From IMG/VR virus record IMGVR_UViG_3300048033_000871, positions 1 through 50,657 of that record: a stretch of DNA of 50,657 nucleotides. One strand, 5' to 3'. The stretch's first letter is position 1. Every line of letters begins with the position of its first letter. The notes beneath the pieces were generated by a model. It saw only the letters and a list, made by a program, of their open reading frames with translations. It did not search any database and was not told the DNA's origin. Source of the DNA: a virus. Positions 9,845 to 19,338 of this stretch are shown here, one piece after another. The translations under genes and the position numbers were made by a program.

Positions 9845-10258
9845 AAAATCCTGCTTTGGGTTTTCATCAATCCACTCTTGTGGTATTTCTTTTTTTGCCC
9901 ATTTGAACCCATTCTTCTCACACCATTGTGCATAAGTGGTCTTCGAACCTTTGTAGATTTTACCATTGGGTGATTGTAAAACAAATCGTAAATCCATATC
10001 AGGATTTTGTTCCTTGATGAGTAAGTGTTTCTTTCTATCATCTGGTAAGAACCAACCCTTTGATTCTATATAAATACCATTTGGTAATTTGAAGTCTGGT
10101 TTGTATGTATGATGTGATGCAGGTATAGTATACTTTACCTCGTGTTGTTCGTATTCACCATCAATCCCTTGAGATTTTAATTGTTCATCAATACGAGTTT
10201 CAAGACCACTTTTGTGACCTTTTTGTTTTTGGATGTGACTCCAATTTCCCTTTGCCAT
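9827..10258 (-). CDS. T7 endonuclease I-type Holliday junction resolvase
   Basis: 143 residues, against 149 for T7 gp3. The motif YKPDFKLPNGIYIESKG places D55, E65 and K67, with E20 in GLE, at the same residue numbers as the catalytic residues of T7 endonuclease I. The following DDRKKHLLI, YKGS and EWI also follow the T7 protein. It would cut branched DNA during recombination and packaging. T4 itself uses the unrelated endonuclease VII (gp49) for this. It forms one block with the primase and the Mre11/Rad50 fusion. The start has the context AAAAGTT-ATG without a Shine-Dalgarno. Confidence 0.9.
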   Translation of the reverse strand: MAKGNWSHIQKQKGHKSGLETRIDEQLKSQGIDGEYEQHEVKYTIPASHHTYKPDFKLPNGIYIESKGWFLPDDRKKHLLIKEQNPDMDLRFVLQSPNGKIYKGSKTTYAQWCEKNGFKWAKKEIPQEWIDENPKQDFFDFSK

Positions 10259-10263
10259 AACTT

Positions 10264-11889
10264 TTAATCTATATCAAATCTAACATCAATAGTTACATCG
10301 ACATCTCTTCTTTTTTTGAGAGGTGATGCTAACTTACCCAACGCTAATAACTGACCTTCATCATTATACAATCCGATTTGTGTAATGTATGGTCTAAAAT
10401 CAGAACCAGTTACCATAGATTTCAATCGGGTATCTGTATCGGTAGAGTCAATTCTTAATGATGCATTTTGTGACACATTAAATTCGTTTCTATTCAATTC
10501 ACACAAAACTGATATTTCTTGTATATTTTTAGTTGCTCTATACTTTAGTTCATAATCCCTATCAGTATAATCCCAATCACCATTTCCTAAAAATATATTT
10601 TGATATCTAGGTCGTGGGTCGGTAATAATAATCATTCCTTGATTATAAAAAACATAACCCACTTCTTTACGTTGAATTGCAGATGAACTATCAGAAGTAT
10701 CTGCTAATGATGAAATCTCGTTTGTGGATAAACTAGTATTAAATAGTTTTACTTGTGATAGAGACCCACTAAAGTTTGCTTCAGTATTCTCAACATTACG
10801 ACTACCTAAAAGTATATCTCTATTGTTATTCACCGAACCTCTAAATGAGTATGATGATGAAACTTCTTTTGTAGCATCTACATATAGTTCAAGTTCGGAC
10901 CCACTTTTGTTTAATACATAGTGATGTACCTGACCATCGTTATACGAGTTAGAAGATGATATATTTAAGGTAGATTTCCCATCAGATGCTCTCACAAGTA
11001 TCTGACCTTCTCGTGTTGGGTGTTCTTCTGAATAAAAGGATATATCAAATGGATATTGTCCCACACTATTTGAACGAACCTGCTCAGTACCCGAATCATC
11101 TATATAGGTTTCTGAGTTTCTTTTTTGAATCAAATTAAAAACTCTACGGCCGGCAATAGATTGTGATGGTGGTATCTTTGCAAAGAAAGATACTGCCCAA
11201 TTATCATTTTTGTTAAATGTATTAAAATGATTTTTGTTTTTTACTCGTATACTTTGAGTTTGGTCGGTAAGTGATACCATCTTACCTATGGTTGATTCGG
11301 AATCAGCAAATGTATATGAATCATTTACTAATGAATTTTCCCTACCCGAATAATCTTTAAAAACACCATCGAGTTTTAAATCTAAAACTAACTTACCACT
11401 ATTTACATAGGTTGATGATGTTAACTCGTTTGCAACAATAAGACCATACTCACCATCTACCTTTTGGTCTAATAAGGTGATTGATGGATTTGGATAATCG
11501 GAATTATCGGTTATTGTTATAGATTTGTTTTTTACCCTATCACCAAATTTATTTTGTGGTATAGAAACTATCGAAGCAGTATCGTATAATCGTATATCAT
11601 TCCTTCTCTTAAAAAACGTAGAGTTTATAGAATGCCAATTGATTTCCTGAGGAATACTATTTAATTCATTAGTAACACCACCAGAAGATGTAAGAAAGGT
11701 TGCTAGACCAATATCACCCGAAACCGATGTAGATACTTCGGTTAGTGTATTGTTGTCTGATATACCTCTTAGGACTGATATCTCGAACGATGATGAGTGG
11801 TTAACATTTGTAACTTCATATCGTTTATGTGCAGTAAAGGGTCTTTCTTGAACACCCTCATTAAAGATTCGTTTGAATACCATTCCCAT
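10264..11889 (-). CDS. Virion structural protein with LamG-like middle domain
   Basis: 541 residues. Residues about 165-400 look like a concanavalin/laminin-G sandwich: KLVLDLKLDG, WAVSFFAKIP, HHYVLNKSGSELELYVDA, GSLSQVKLFN. The last 70 residues carry a module, YITQIGLYNDEGQLLALGKL, shared with the end of the next upstream gene. This points to a baseplate or fibre protein that may bind glycans. It follows the 408-residue structural gene by 13 bases and precedes the resolvase gene by 5. Confidence 0.7.
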   Translation of the reverse strand: MGMVFKRIFNEGVQERPFTAHKRYEVTNVNHSSSFEISVLRGISDNNTLTEVSTSVSGDIGLATFLTSSGGVTNELNSIPQEINWHSINSTFFKRRNDIRLYDTASIVSIPQNKFGDRVKNKSITITDNSDYPNPSITLLDQKVDGEYGLIVANELTSSTYVNSGKLVLDLKLDGVFKDYSGRENSLVNDSYTFADSESTIGKMVSLTDQTQSIRVKNKNHFNTFNKNDNWAVSFFAKIPPSQSIAGRRVFNLIQKRNSETYIDDSGTEQVRSNSVGQYPFDISFYSEEHPTREGQILVRASDGKSTLNISSSNSYNDGQVHHYVLNKSGSELELYVDATKEVSSSYSFRGSVNNNRDILLGSRNVENTEANFSGSLSQVKLFNTSLSTNEISSLADTSDSSSAIQRKEVGYVFYNQGMIIITDPRPRYQNIFLGNGDWDYTDRDYELKYRATKNIQEISVLCELNRNEFNVSQNASLRIDSTDTDTRLKSMVTGSDFRPYITQIGLYNDEGQLLALGKLASPLKKRRDVDVTIDVRFDID

Positions 11890-11902
11890 TACAAATCATC
11901 TT

Positions 11903-13129
11903 TTAAAAATCTAGTTTTACCTTAATCAATATCTCGTTTGAATATGATTTTAGTAAAGGTTTAGATAGTTTAGCAATTGCTAAAAGTTCATTGTCGTTGT
12001 TATACAATCCTACTGAAGTGATGTATGTTTTTGGGTTACCAACAAAAGTTTGTTGTCTAAGTTTACCCAATGAACCTGTTACATAAGATGGGTTGTTTGA
12101 AAAGTTGTATTCAGCATTTTTTGCTCTTACAAAGAAGAATGTTGATTTCACTTCTTCTTCACTTCTTGCTTGGAATCCATTCGCATTATTCTCAACTGCT
12201 GCACCACTAATTGCAGTAAACAACTTTCCGTGGTTTTGAGCATCAGTATTACTTGCTCTATTTGTACTTAAAGATGCCGATGCATCTAATGAAGCAGCAC
12301 TTAATGCTATTACACCGAATTGTGGATAAACTGCACCATAAATTTCAGCTGTATCTTCTATACCATCTACGATAGAACCCGATACAATATTGTATACATT
12401 TTTATTAGAGTTACCTAATTGGTTAGCATCTCCGCTATCATCAATTAATCTAAGGGTTTCACCATTAGAACCCGAAAGAACTAATTCCCAATTTCCTGGG
12501 TCTAACTTATCTCTAAGTCTTGCTCTATTGATTGATATAAAGTAGACATCATCCTGAGATACATTGTTGAAATTGAATGTAGTTTGAGACGCAGGGAGAA
12601 GTACTTGTTGGAACTGTGAGTAAATTGCGTTTGTAGGTGAATCTTCATTAGACCCATCACTAGATGAACCACTACCTGCATAATGACCATATGCTATAGA
12701 GAATTGTGCTTCGTATTCACTATCAGTTGGGTCACCATTATATATTTCGTAGTAATATTGTTTCTGAGTATCTGATTGGTATGAAGATGTCCAGAACGTA
12801 GTTAGTTCACCAACATTACCACTCCATAATCCACGAGTTACTCTATCACTATTACCTTCTACAACATCTTCTATTGTAAAAGCAGTATATACTTTACCAC
12901 TACCATAATCAAATGCACCTGCGGGAATTACTGGTGTTTGATTTTGTTGAATGTCTTCTTCTAAGGCAGCCTCTATAGTCATAGTAGGTCTATTAAATGC
13001 ACTAACTGCACCTACGGCCGAATTGCCTGTACCTGCACCTACAGTCGTACCAAACGCCTGATTAAAATTTACATTTGAAGTTGGTGATGTTCTTCCATCA
13101 CCTCTTTCTCCACTTGGTCCGTTTGCCAT
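11903..13129 (-). CDS. Virion structural protein, paralogous C-terminus to its neighbour
   Basis: 408 residues, rich in Ser, Asn and Ala. The end carries YITSVGLYNNDNELLAIAKL, clearly paralogous to the end of the 541-residue neighbour. The middle includes NFNNVSQDDVYFISINRARLRD and a segment of short beta strands. The function is unknown; position in the tail block and the shared module suggest a baseplate component. The start context is AAAGGA, 7 bases, then ATG. Confidence 0.7.
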   Translation of the reverse strand: MANGPSGERGDGRTSPTSNVNFNQAFGTTVGAGTGNSAVGAVSAFNRPTMTIEAALEEDIQQNQTPVIPAGAFDYGSGKVYTAFTIEDVVEGNSDRVTRGLWSGNVGELTTFWTSSYQSDTQKQYYYEIYNGDPTDSEYEAQFSIAYGHYAGSGSSSDGSNEDSPTNAIYSQFQQVLLPASQTTFNFNNVSQDDVYFISINRARLRDKLDPGNWELVLSGSNGETLRLIDDSGDANQLGNSNKNVYNIVSGSIVDGIEDTAEIYGAVYPQFGVIALSAASLDASASLSTNRASNTDAQNHGKLFTAISGAAVENNANGFQARSEEEVKSTFFFVRAKNAEYNFSNNPSYVTGSLGKLRQQTFVGNPKTYITSVGLYNNDNELLAIAKLSKPLLKSYSNEILIKVKLDF

Positions 13130-13144
13130 AATACTATTCCTTTG

Positions 13145-13825
13145 TTATGCTAATGCTGTTTGTCTATTTTGAGTAGGAGCATCATTGACTGGATTTACAG
13201 TAATATCTACTTCGACTCTACCACCAGTTTCATTTGCAATAATAATCAACCTAGTTGTTAGTGCTGCTCTATCTGAAATAAAAGTGGTTGGTGTAAACGT
13301 AAATCCATTCTTACCTACTGCACTAATTGTTTGATTAGTGTTGAACGAAGATAGATTTATAATAGGGTTAGTAACACCAGGTACACTTCCAATTCCTGAG
13401 ATTGTTCCTGCATCAGAATTTAATAAGATGCCAGTAAAACCTAAGTTTTGGTTTGCATTTGGGAAGTTTGCCGTGCTAACTGTAATAGTAGCAGGGGTTG
13501 TCCTACCCTCATCAATTGTTACTGATGTTGGTGTTGCTGTAATTGTTGGTAAGAAAGCAGTGTCTTTTGGTAAAGTCAATAACTTATACTTCATCGCATA
13601 TGACTCATCAGTAATTGCTTCAATCACTGGCATATTCTCGATTATAATACCATAATAATCAGAACCCAACGAGTGTGCTGGATTCCATAGTTCATAATCT
13701 ACCTCATCATCTGCTAATGCAAATTGAGTGATTTGAAACTTATCACGGCCTTGTGCTAACAACTCTCTACCCTTCTTGGTAAGGATTGCATCTACCGTTA
13801 CTGATGAATTATCTAAAAATCCCAT
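13145..13825 (-). CDS. Virion structural protein with cadherin/Ig-like C-terminus
   Basis: 226 residues. Residues 1-95 (starting MGFLDNSSVTVDAILTKKGR) look like a compact baseplate or tail domain. Residues 95-226 resemble a secreted-type Ig/cadherin repeat and end near a VNDAPTQN segment typical of cadherin-like repeats. Such repeats in virion proteins usually serve surface attachment. It sits between the giant 1671-residue protein and the 408-residue protein. CATATTTATA precedes its start. Confidence 0.7.
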   Translation of the reverse strand: MGFLDNSSVTVDAILTKKGRELLAQGRDKFQITQFALADDEVDYELWNPAHSLGSDYYGIIIENMPVIEAITDESYAMKYKLLTLPKDTAFLPTITATPTSVTIDEGRTTPATITVSTANFPNANQNLGFTGILLNSDAGTISGIGSVPGVTNPIINLSSFNTNQTISAVGKNGFTFTPTTFISDRAALTTRLIIIANETGGRVEVDITVNPVNDAPTQNRQTALA

Positions 13826-13872
13826 AATATTTCCCTTTTATGTATATAAATATGGTTTTATAACTTTTTAAG

Positions 13873-16800
13873 TTAAAATCTAAATCTCTTTAATATTTTA
13901 CTAAATAACGAGTTTGAATTTGGTCTCAAGTTTAACTTTGGTTTAGTCTCCTTGAACACAAATGGAAGAGGTCTAATTGACTCCGTTTCAAATACTTTAT
14001 CAAGCAATTTACTTCTATTCTTAGATTTGTTGTTATTTTTCTTTGTTGATAATAACACATTACTAGGAATTGTCTTTACTTTTCTATCATTACCATCCGA
14101 TAGTGATATGCTATCATCGTTTTCGGATTGACCACTAAATACCAATATGTTAGGGTCTGCATTTGTTATTTCTACAACTGGACCACCATCGGGTGTATCT
14201 GGTGAATCTGTAGTTAATGAGTCACTTGTTATTCTACAACCATTGTAATATAAATTTTCTATCGCGAGTGGTAGTCTAGTGTCTTGTACTTCGGCATACT
14301 CCATAGATGTTGAACTTGGTAAGTTTACACTTGCCGAATAATCTGATGAGTAAAAATACTTTGGTACTTTGTATATCTTAGACTTTTTATGATTTAGTAC
14401 AGTAGACCCAGTAGGAGAATAATCCCAATACCCATTACTTCTATTTACATAAGTTGTATTTGTAACACTACCTAAACTACCAGTAGGACCATATACTCCA
14501 GTATATGCATCAATGGTAATTGCTTGTGTATTCGAAGATGATACAAGTAATGTTGATGTAACAAAGGACCCACTTGTATTTGGAGCATAAGAAGATGTAT
14601 CTATAACAACGTGTGTATTGGATAATCTGCTAAGTATTGGGTAATTTTTGTTACCACTACCATCGTTAAATGTAATTGATGGGTTGTTACTAGATTTTAT
14701 ATTAGTACCAAATGATGAGTTTGATGCAGTTACAATGTTATCTGCAACTTGATGATTTTGAGTACTAGAACTCATATGACTTAAATAAAATTGAGCATCA
14801 CCTACTGCTTCATTAGGAGCAGTGACCCTCATATTAAATGGACCATTTCCCAAGTCTACACCATTTAAGTCAATTTGAATTTGGTCTACCCCAGACCCTG
14901 GTTCAACTACATTAGACTGAAACGTAAGTGTAGTTAATTGAACTGCATTATCTCTAAACCCAGTAAGATTTGTTGAACTTGCTATAGTTAAATTCAATGT
15001 GTTTTGGGAATCTATAAATTGTTGAAAATCTGCAACAGAAGACCCACTTAAATATAGTGTGGTATCTCCATTAGTTATAGTTTTAGAATTTACAAATGAT
15101 GCAGTGACTGGTGTATTAAGTGTAGATGATGAGATTGCAAATGCTTTTACATTAATACCACTTGTTGAAGTAGATGAACTATATGCTATCGTTGCCGATG
15201 ATGCACTTGCATAGATATTAGAATCTATGGTAAAGTGAGTTCCATCTATTTTAGTTGTAACATCATAATTAAGCGGACCACCTGCCACACTTGGTGAATT
15301 GTATCTTAAAATAGACCCACTACCAAAATCAGTTGGTAATGTAGCAGAAGCAGTTACTTGAGTTGTTATTGGGTATGATATATCAACACTTGATGATAAT
15401 GTAGGTGTTTGATATTTGTACTCTGCAGCTCTATAATCATATAGGTCAATCTCAGCAATATCGTAATCATTTCTACTTGCAGTAATAATACCACTTACGT
15501 TAGGGATGTTACCTTCATAGTGATGTCTTGATATTGTTATATCACGATTTCTTTGGTATTTGTTTCTCTCAAAGATATGTGGTTCAATTAGGATACCCTT
15601 GTGCCAATCTACACGAGCAGGTAGAAGTTGTTTGATTTGGTCAAACACCGACATATCATATCGTGCTAACATATCCATAATCAAATCAATTGCAGTTCCA
15701 CTTGTGTATTTTTGGAAGTAATTCTTTGCTCTATAGTTAAGTAGAGGGTATGAATCATTATATCGTTTATCGGGGTCACCTACCCAATCATCAATTTCAA
15801 AATAGCCCTCTGAATTGTAGATATCATAATTTACAGTATCAGTTGTTGAGAAGTATGTACCTAGCAAATTAGAATCATTTGGTGCATAATCAAATTCTGA
15901 TAACTCATTTGATTTATCGGGACTTAGTCCTGCCTTCAATGATGCAGATTCTATACGAACTTTATTGTTCATTAGATTTAAAGCACCCATAGATGGAATG
16001 GTTACAAATTGTGTATCCACCTCACCTACTAAATCAGCAGGTTCTAGGTTTATTAATGATGCAGATAATATTAATCCACTATCACTTTGAGTAAAGTTTT
16101 GGTTAGGGTGTAATGAATCGATAGATGATGTGTTTGTGCCGAATGCACTATCTGGGAATATTCGATACATCAATTTGTCGTATGAAGTATCAATATCCAA
16201 ATCAGTAGTATTATCATCACTAAAATATGCTTCTCTATTCTTAGCATGTTCAGTTACAATCTCATTCGATATACTATCTCTAAAATACCTTACCTCTTGA
16301 ATACTTGCAGTTTCATATGAGTTTACATTCAAGTCGGTTGTTGGTCCAGGAACTTGTACAGTTCCAGTCGAAGTCCAAACCGAATTAAATGTAGAGTTAG
16401 TACCACTTAGGGTCGCACTTGGGTTAGCAAGTAACTCACCCCAATCATCAACCCAAGCAGCATTAATGTCTATACTACCAGATGTAAGTACGACTGCTAC
16501 TTCTCTGCGTTCTTTGTAGGGAACATATGAAGATGATATAATATCAGTAGAATTTACCCTTAATCTAATTCTAGCAGTTTCGTTGTCGTAATCCCAAAAT
16601 AAATCAACATTATCAGATGTGTCACTTAGTCTAAGAATATGATAGTTTTGTTTTGGGAACTTACCAATAACCTCGATTGAATTTGGTCTATCTGATTGAA
16701 TAGTATCCCAAGGATTCGAGATATATTTTGATGGAGATAATTGTAGTTTATTTACGAATCGCTCTCTCTCAAATACATTTTTTCTTGAAGGTATAGCAGG

Positions 16801-18888
16801 TCCACCAAATTCTCTAATTTGTAAAAATGATTGTGGAATACCATACGATGCTAAAAGTGCTTTTATAGACCTAGCAGACCCTTTGGACTTATACAACATA
16901 GGAATTGTGTTTACAATCCTTCTCCAAGTTTCTTTTACTATTAAATCTCTTGGTTTTGATTGTAAAGACCCAGATTGGTATAAAGTACCATCTGACTCAA
17001 CACCTAGAGCATATTTCCATAGGTTTACATCTGAATACCCATTTGATAATTTCCAACCTAAAGATTCTGCAACCGATGCTAATAGGTCGTTTGACATACC
17101 ATCTTGTGGATGTTCTTCTCTCTCGTTTATATTTGTAAGTGATTTTATATAGGTCCATTGGATATCAAAGTGTTGGCCTATCATATCTACAAACGTAGTA
17201 TATTCCTCGTTTCTCTCATCCTCTTGTAGGTGAATTGGAATCATATTACGAAGTCTTGCATCGTTGAACTCATCGTATAGAGATGCAGATGCATAAACAC
17301 CATTATACCAATTCACACCTTCAGTCGAATCAGTATCTCTTAAAACGTGTGGAAATGTTGATACTTTAGGGTATGGTTCAATAGTAAAATCAGATGAAGA
17401 CCAATGTGTATATATATTTGAATCAGTTTTGTAGTATAGATACTCTTCAAATTCATCAAATCCACCAATAACCCTATCCCTACGAACAATTGATTGTGAT
17501 ATGTTTGTTAGTGCATCAGAACCACTTACCGACTCTAATAAATCTATTCTATCGTTAAACTTTTCAATTTGTTGTAGTTTATATCTAAAGTTATCAACCC
17601 GCTCGGTTGCTGATGAAAAGTGTATAAAGTTTTTAAAGTCAGAATAATCTATGTTTAGTTTAACATCACCCAAAGACCCACTAAAATACTTATTTACAAG
17701 TTGTTGTGATGTCGTTGCATCTACATCTAATAATGAGGTCCAAGTTTCAAATTCAGTTCCATTAGAACCTTTTCTATCAGAAAGGTCAATATTGAAATCG
17801 GGTTCTGAAAAGTCAGGTCGTTTCTCATTTTGAATACTTGGGAATGCTATAATCTTCTCTACCCAAGACTCTTTGATACGAGCATCTAAATCTACAATGT
17901 TGTTTACAACTATACCGTCATCCAATGGTTTTGCTAACTTAACATAAATTCTATTATAGTTCGTTATAGTTTTGTCAAAGTACCTATATTCAATTGATAA
18001 TTGATTAGTATTTACCTGATGTTTTAATCCTTTAGTATTTGGAGTATACTTTAAATCGTGGACCCATTGATAATTAGTTCCTATCTTTTGACCGAATTCC
18101 CATCCAAGTGACATATCAAAGTTTCTCTTGACTGCGAACCAACGACTACGACCAGTCAAAGCACCCTTTGAGTCTTGTGATTGATTAATAGCAGGATTGT
18201 ATACTTCAATCATCGGAGTCCACGCGGGATTGAGTCCATCGAAATTTTGGAGATTGGAATCAGCAGGGATAAATACGGTTGGTATTCCATTAAAAGTAGC
18301 AGTAGGGTATGGTAAAGTGGAATCTACGTTACCAACCCGAACACCACCTAATTCAATATTTGTAACATCAACTAAATTGTTTTCTCCAAAGTTTAAAACA
18401 AAATCTCGGATGTGTGAGGCAAATGTAGTCGAGTGGTTTCTTTCTATTAGTTGTCTTAAATCACTAAACACATTAGGTGTTCCAACCAACTCCAACTCAG
18501 TTCTATCCCCCGATATGTTTACTATCTTTATTCTCTTGTTGATGTTGTGCAGAAAGTTATATACTATTGAGTAATTACCTTGAAGTATACCCACATCTCT
18601 TAAATCTTTTTCAGGTGTAAGGGATATGGCCATATACCTATTAAACCCAATAGGAGTACTATCCTTAGATGGTATTGTTCCATTTTGTGATGAATACAAT
18701 AATGAATCAGCTGCATATATGTGCTTCTCAAAGTTTGGACTAAATTGAACACCACTTGCTAATCTACCATCTATATCACCCGAAAGTAAGGGTGCATTAG
18801 TAGAATATGGGTTTACATCCAATGTCTTTCCATAGACAGGTGTATTACTTTTTACTTGGTCTTTATTTGAAAATCTATCTAATGACAT
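13873..18888 (-). CDS. Giant baseplate wedge-type protein (gp7 / P2 gpI-like candidate)
   Basis: 1671 residues, the largest gene here. Its place after gp25, gp6 and two small structural genes matches gp7 in T4, though T4 gp7 is 1032 residues. Around residues 650-700 the stretch WRRIVNTIPMLYKSKGSARS, followed by a YGIP segment, resembles the KGTxxG region of P2 gpI-type tail proteins. A LamG-like beta sandwich follows (about 720-900), then a long Ser/Thr-rich beta region (about 1170-1550). The C-terminus is basic (NKSKNRSKLLDKVF and on). Placement and motif support a baseplate role; the exact homologue is inference. Confidence 0.6.
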   Translation of the reverse strand: MSLDRFSNKDQVKSNTPVYGKTLDVNPYSTNAPLLSGDIDGRLASGVQFSPNFEKHIYAADSLLYSSQNGTIPSKDSTPIGFNRYMAISLTPEKDLRDVGILQGNYSIVYNFLHNINKRIKIVNISGDRTELELVGTPNVFSDLRQLIERNHSTTFASHIRDFVLNFGENNLVDVTNIELGGVRVGNVDSTLPYPTATFNGIPTVFIPADSNLQNFDGLNPAWTPMIEVYNPAINQSQDSKGALTGRSRWFAVKRNFDMSLGWEFGQKIGTNYQWVHDLKYTPNTKGLKHQVNTNQLSIEYRYFDKTITNYNRIYVKLAKPLDDGIVVNNIVDLDARIKESWVEKIIAFPSIQNEKRPDFSEPDFNIDLSDRKGSNGTEFETWTSLLDVDATTSQQLVNKYFSGSLGDVKLNIDYSDFKNFIHFSSATERVDNFRYKLQQIEKFNDRIDLLESVSGSDALTNISQSIVRRDRVIGGFDEFEEYLYYKTDSNIYTHWSSSDFTIEPYPKVSTFPHVLRDTDSTEGVNWYNGVYASASLYDEFNDARLRNMIPIHLQEDERNEEYTTFVDMIGQHFDIQWTYIKSLTNINEREEHPQDGMSNDLLASVAESLGWKLSNGYSDVNLWKYALGVESDGTLYQSGSLQSKPRDLIVKETWRRIVNTIPMLYKSKGSARSIKALLASYGIPQSFLQIREFGGPAIPSRKNVFERERFVNKLQLSPSKYISNPWDTIQSDRPNSIEVIGKFPKQNYHILRLSDTSDNVDLFWDYDNETARIRLRVNSTDIISSSYVPYKERREVAVVLTSGSIDINAAWVDDWGELLANPSATLSGTNSTFNSVWTSTGTVQVPGPTTDLNVNSYETASIQEVRYFRDSISNEIVTEHAKNREAYFSDDNTTDLDIDTSYDKLMYRIFPDSAFGTNTSSIDSLHPNQNFTQSDSGLILSASLINLEPADLVGEVDTQFVTIPSMGALNLMNNKVRIESASLKAGLSPDKSNELSEFDYAPNDSNLLGTYFSTTDTVNYDIYNSEGYFEIDDWVGDPDKRYNDSYPLLNYRAKNYFQKYTSGTAIDLIMDMLARYDMSVFDQIKQLLPARVDWHKGILIEPHIFERNKYQRNRDITISRHHYEGNIPNVSGIITASRNDYDIAEIDLYDYRAAEYKYQTPTLSSSVDISYPITTQVTASATLPTDFGSGSILRYNSPSVAGGPLNYDVTTKIDGTHFTIDSNIYASASSATIAYSSSTSTSGINVKAFAISSSTLNTPVTASFVNSKTITNGDTTLYLSGSSVADFQQFIDSQNTLNLTIASSTNLTGFRDNAVQLTTLTFQSNVVEPGSGVDQIQIDLNGVDLGNGPFNMRVTAPNEAVGDAQFYLSHMSSSTQNHQVADNIVTASNSSFGTNIKSSNNPSITFNDGSGNKNYPILSRLSNTHVVIDTSSYAPNTSGSFVTSTLLVSSSNTQAITIDAYTGVYGPTGSLGSVTNTTYVNRSNGYWDYSPTGSTVLNHKKSKIYKVPKYFYSSDYSASVNLPSSTSMEYAEVQDTRLPLAIENLYYNGCRITSDSLTTDSPDTPDGGPVVEITNADPNILVFSGQSENDDSISLSDGNDRKVKTIPSNVLLSTKKNNNKSKNRSKLLDKVFETESIRPLPFVFKETKPKLNLRPNSNSLFSKILKRFRF

Positions 18889-18906
18889 AATATACCTTAT
18901 GCTATT

Positions 18907-19338
18907 CTAAAAAAAGAAATCGGGTAGTGGGTTCAAACTTGGTGGTGGGGTAGTTCTTGGTGGTGGGGCAGTTGTACTAGATGACCCCTTAGTACCACGA
19001 GTTTTATTAGAACTATCATATATAAAGATGCCTTTGTTGAAATCTACAATGTCCTCACCTATAATCTCACCCATAATTAGATTCACAGGTGGTTGCTCAA
19101 ATCCAAAACGACCTGGAACTAATTCATCTGAAAGTGTATTATCTACTAAGTCATTGTACCCTAACTCACCAAGTGGTGTGTTGGCACGATATTTTATAGC
19201 AAATGTTGGTCCGTTTTCATCATTTACTAATTCAACATCACCATATTGTTCAGAGTCTATAGTAGAGTCATTTGTTCCAAAAATCTCGTATGAGATTATT
19301 TGACCTCTACTATTTCTTTTTACATCTCGCTTGTTCAT
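18907..19338 (-). CDS. Small structural protein with proline-rich tail
   Basis: 143 residues. Residues 1-110 are acidic and compact. The end is unusual: a Thr/Pro-rich linker with PPP repeats, closed by PDFFF. Its start shares one base with the stop of the 696-residue gene, so the two are probably translated together. It lies between two structural genes and is therefore likely a baseplate component or connector. I do not recognise the family. Confidence 0.65.
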   Translation of the reverse strand: MNKRDVKRNSRGQIISYEIFGTNDSTIDSEQYGDVELVNDENGPTFAIKYRANTPLGELGYNDLVDNTLSDELVPGRFGFEQPPVNLIMGEIIGEDIVDFNKGIFIYDSSNKTRGTKGSSSTTAPPPRTTPPPSLNPLPDFFF

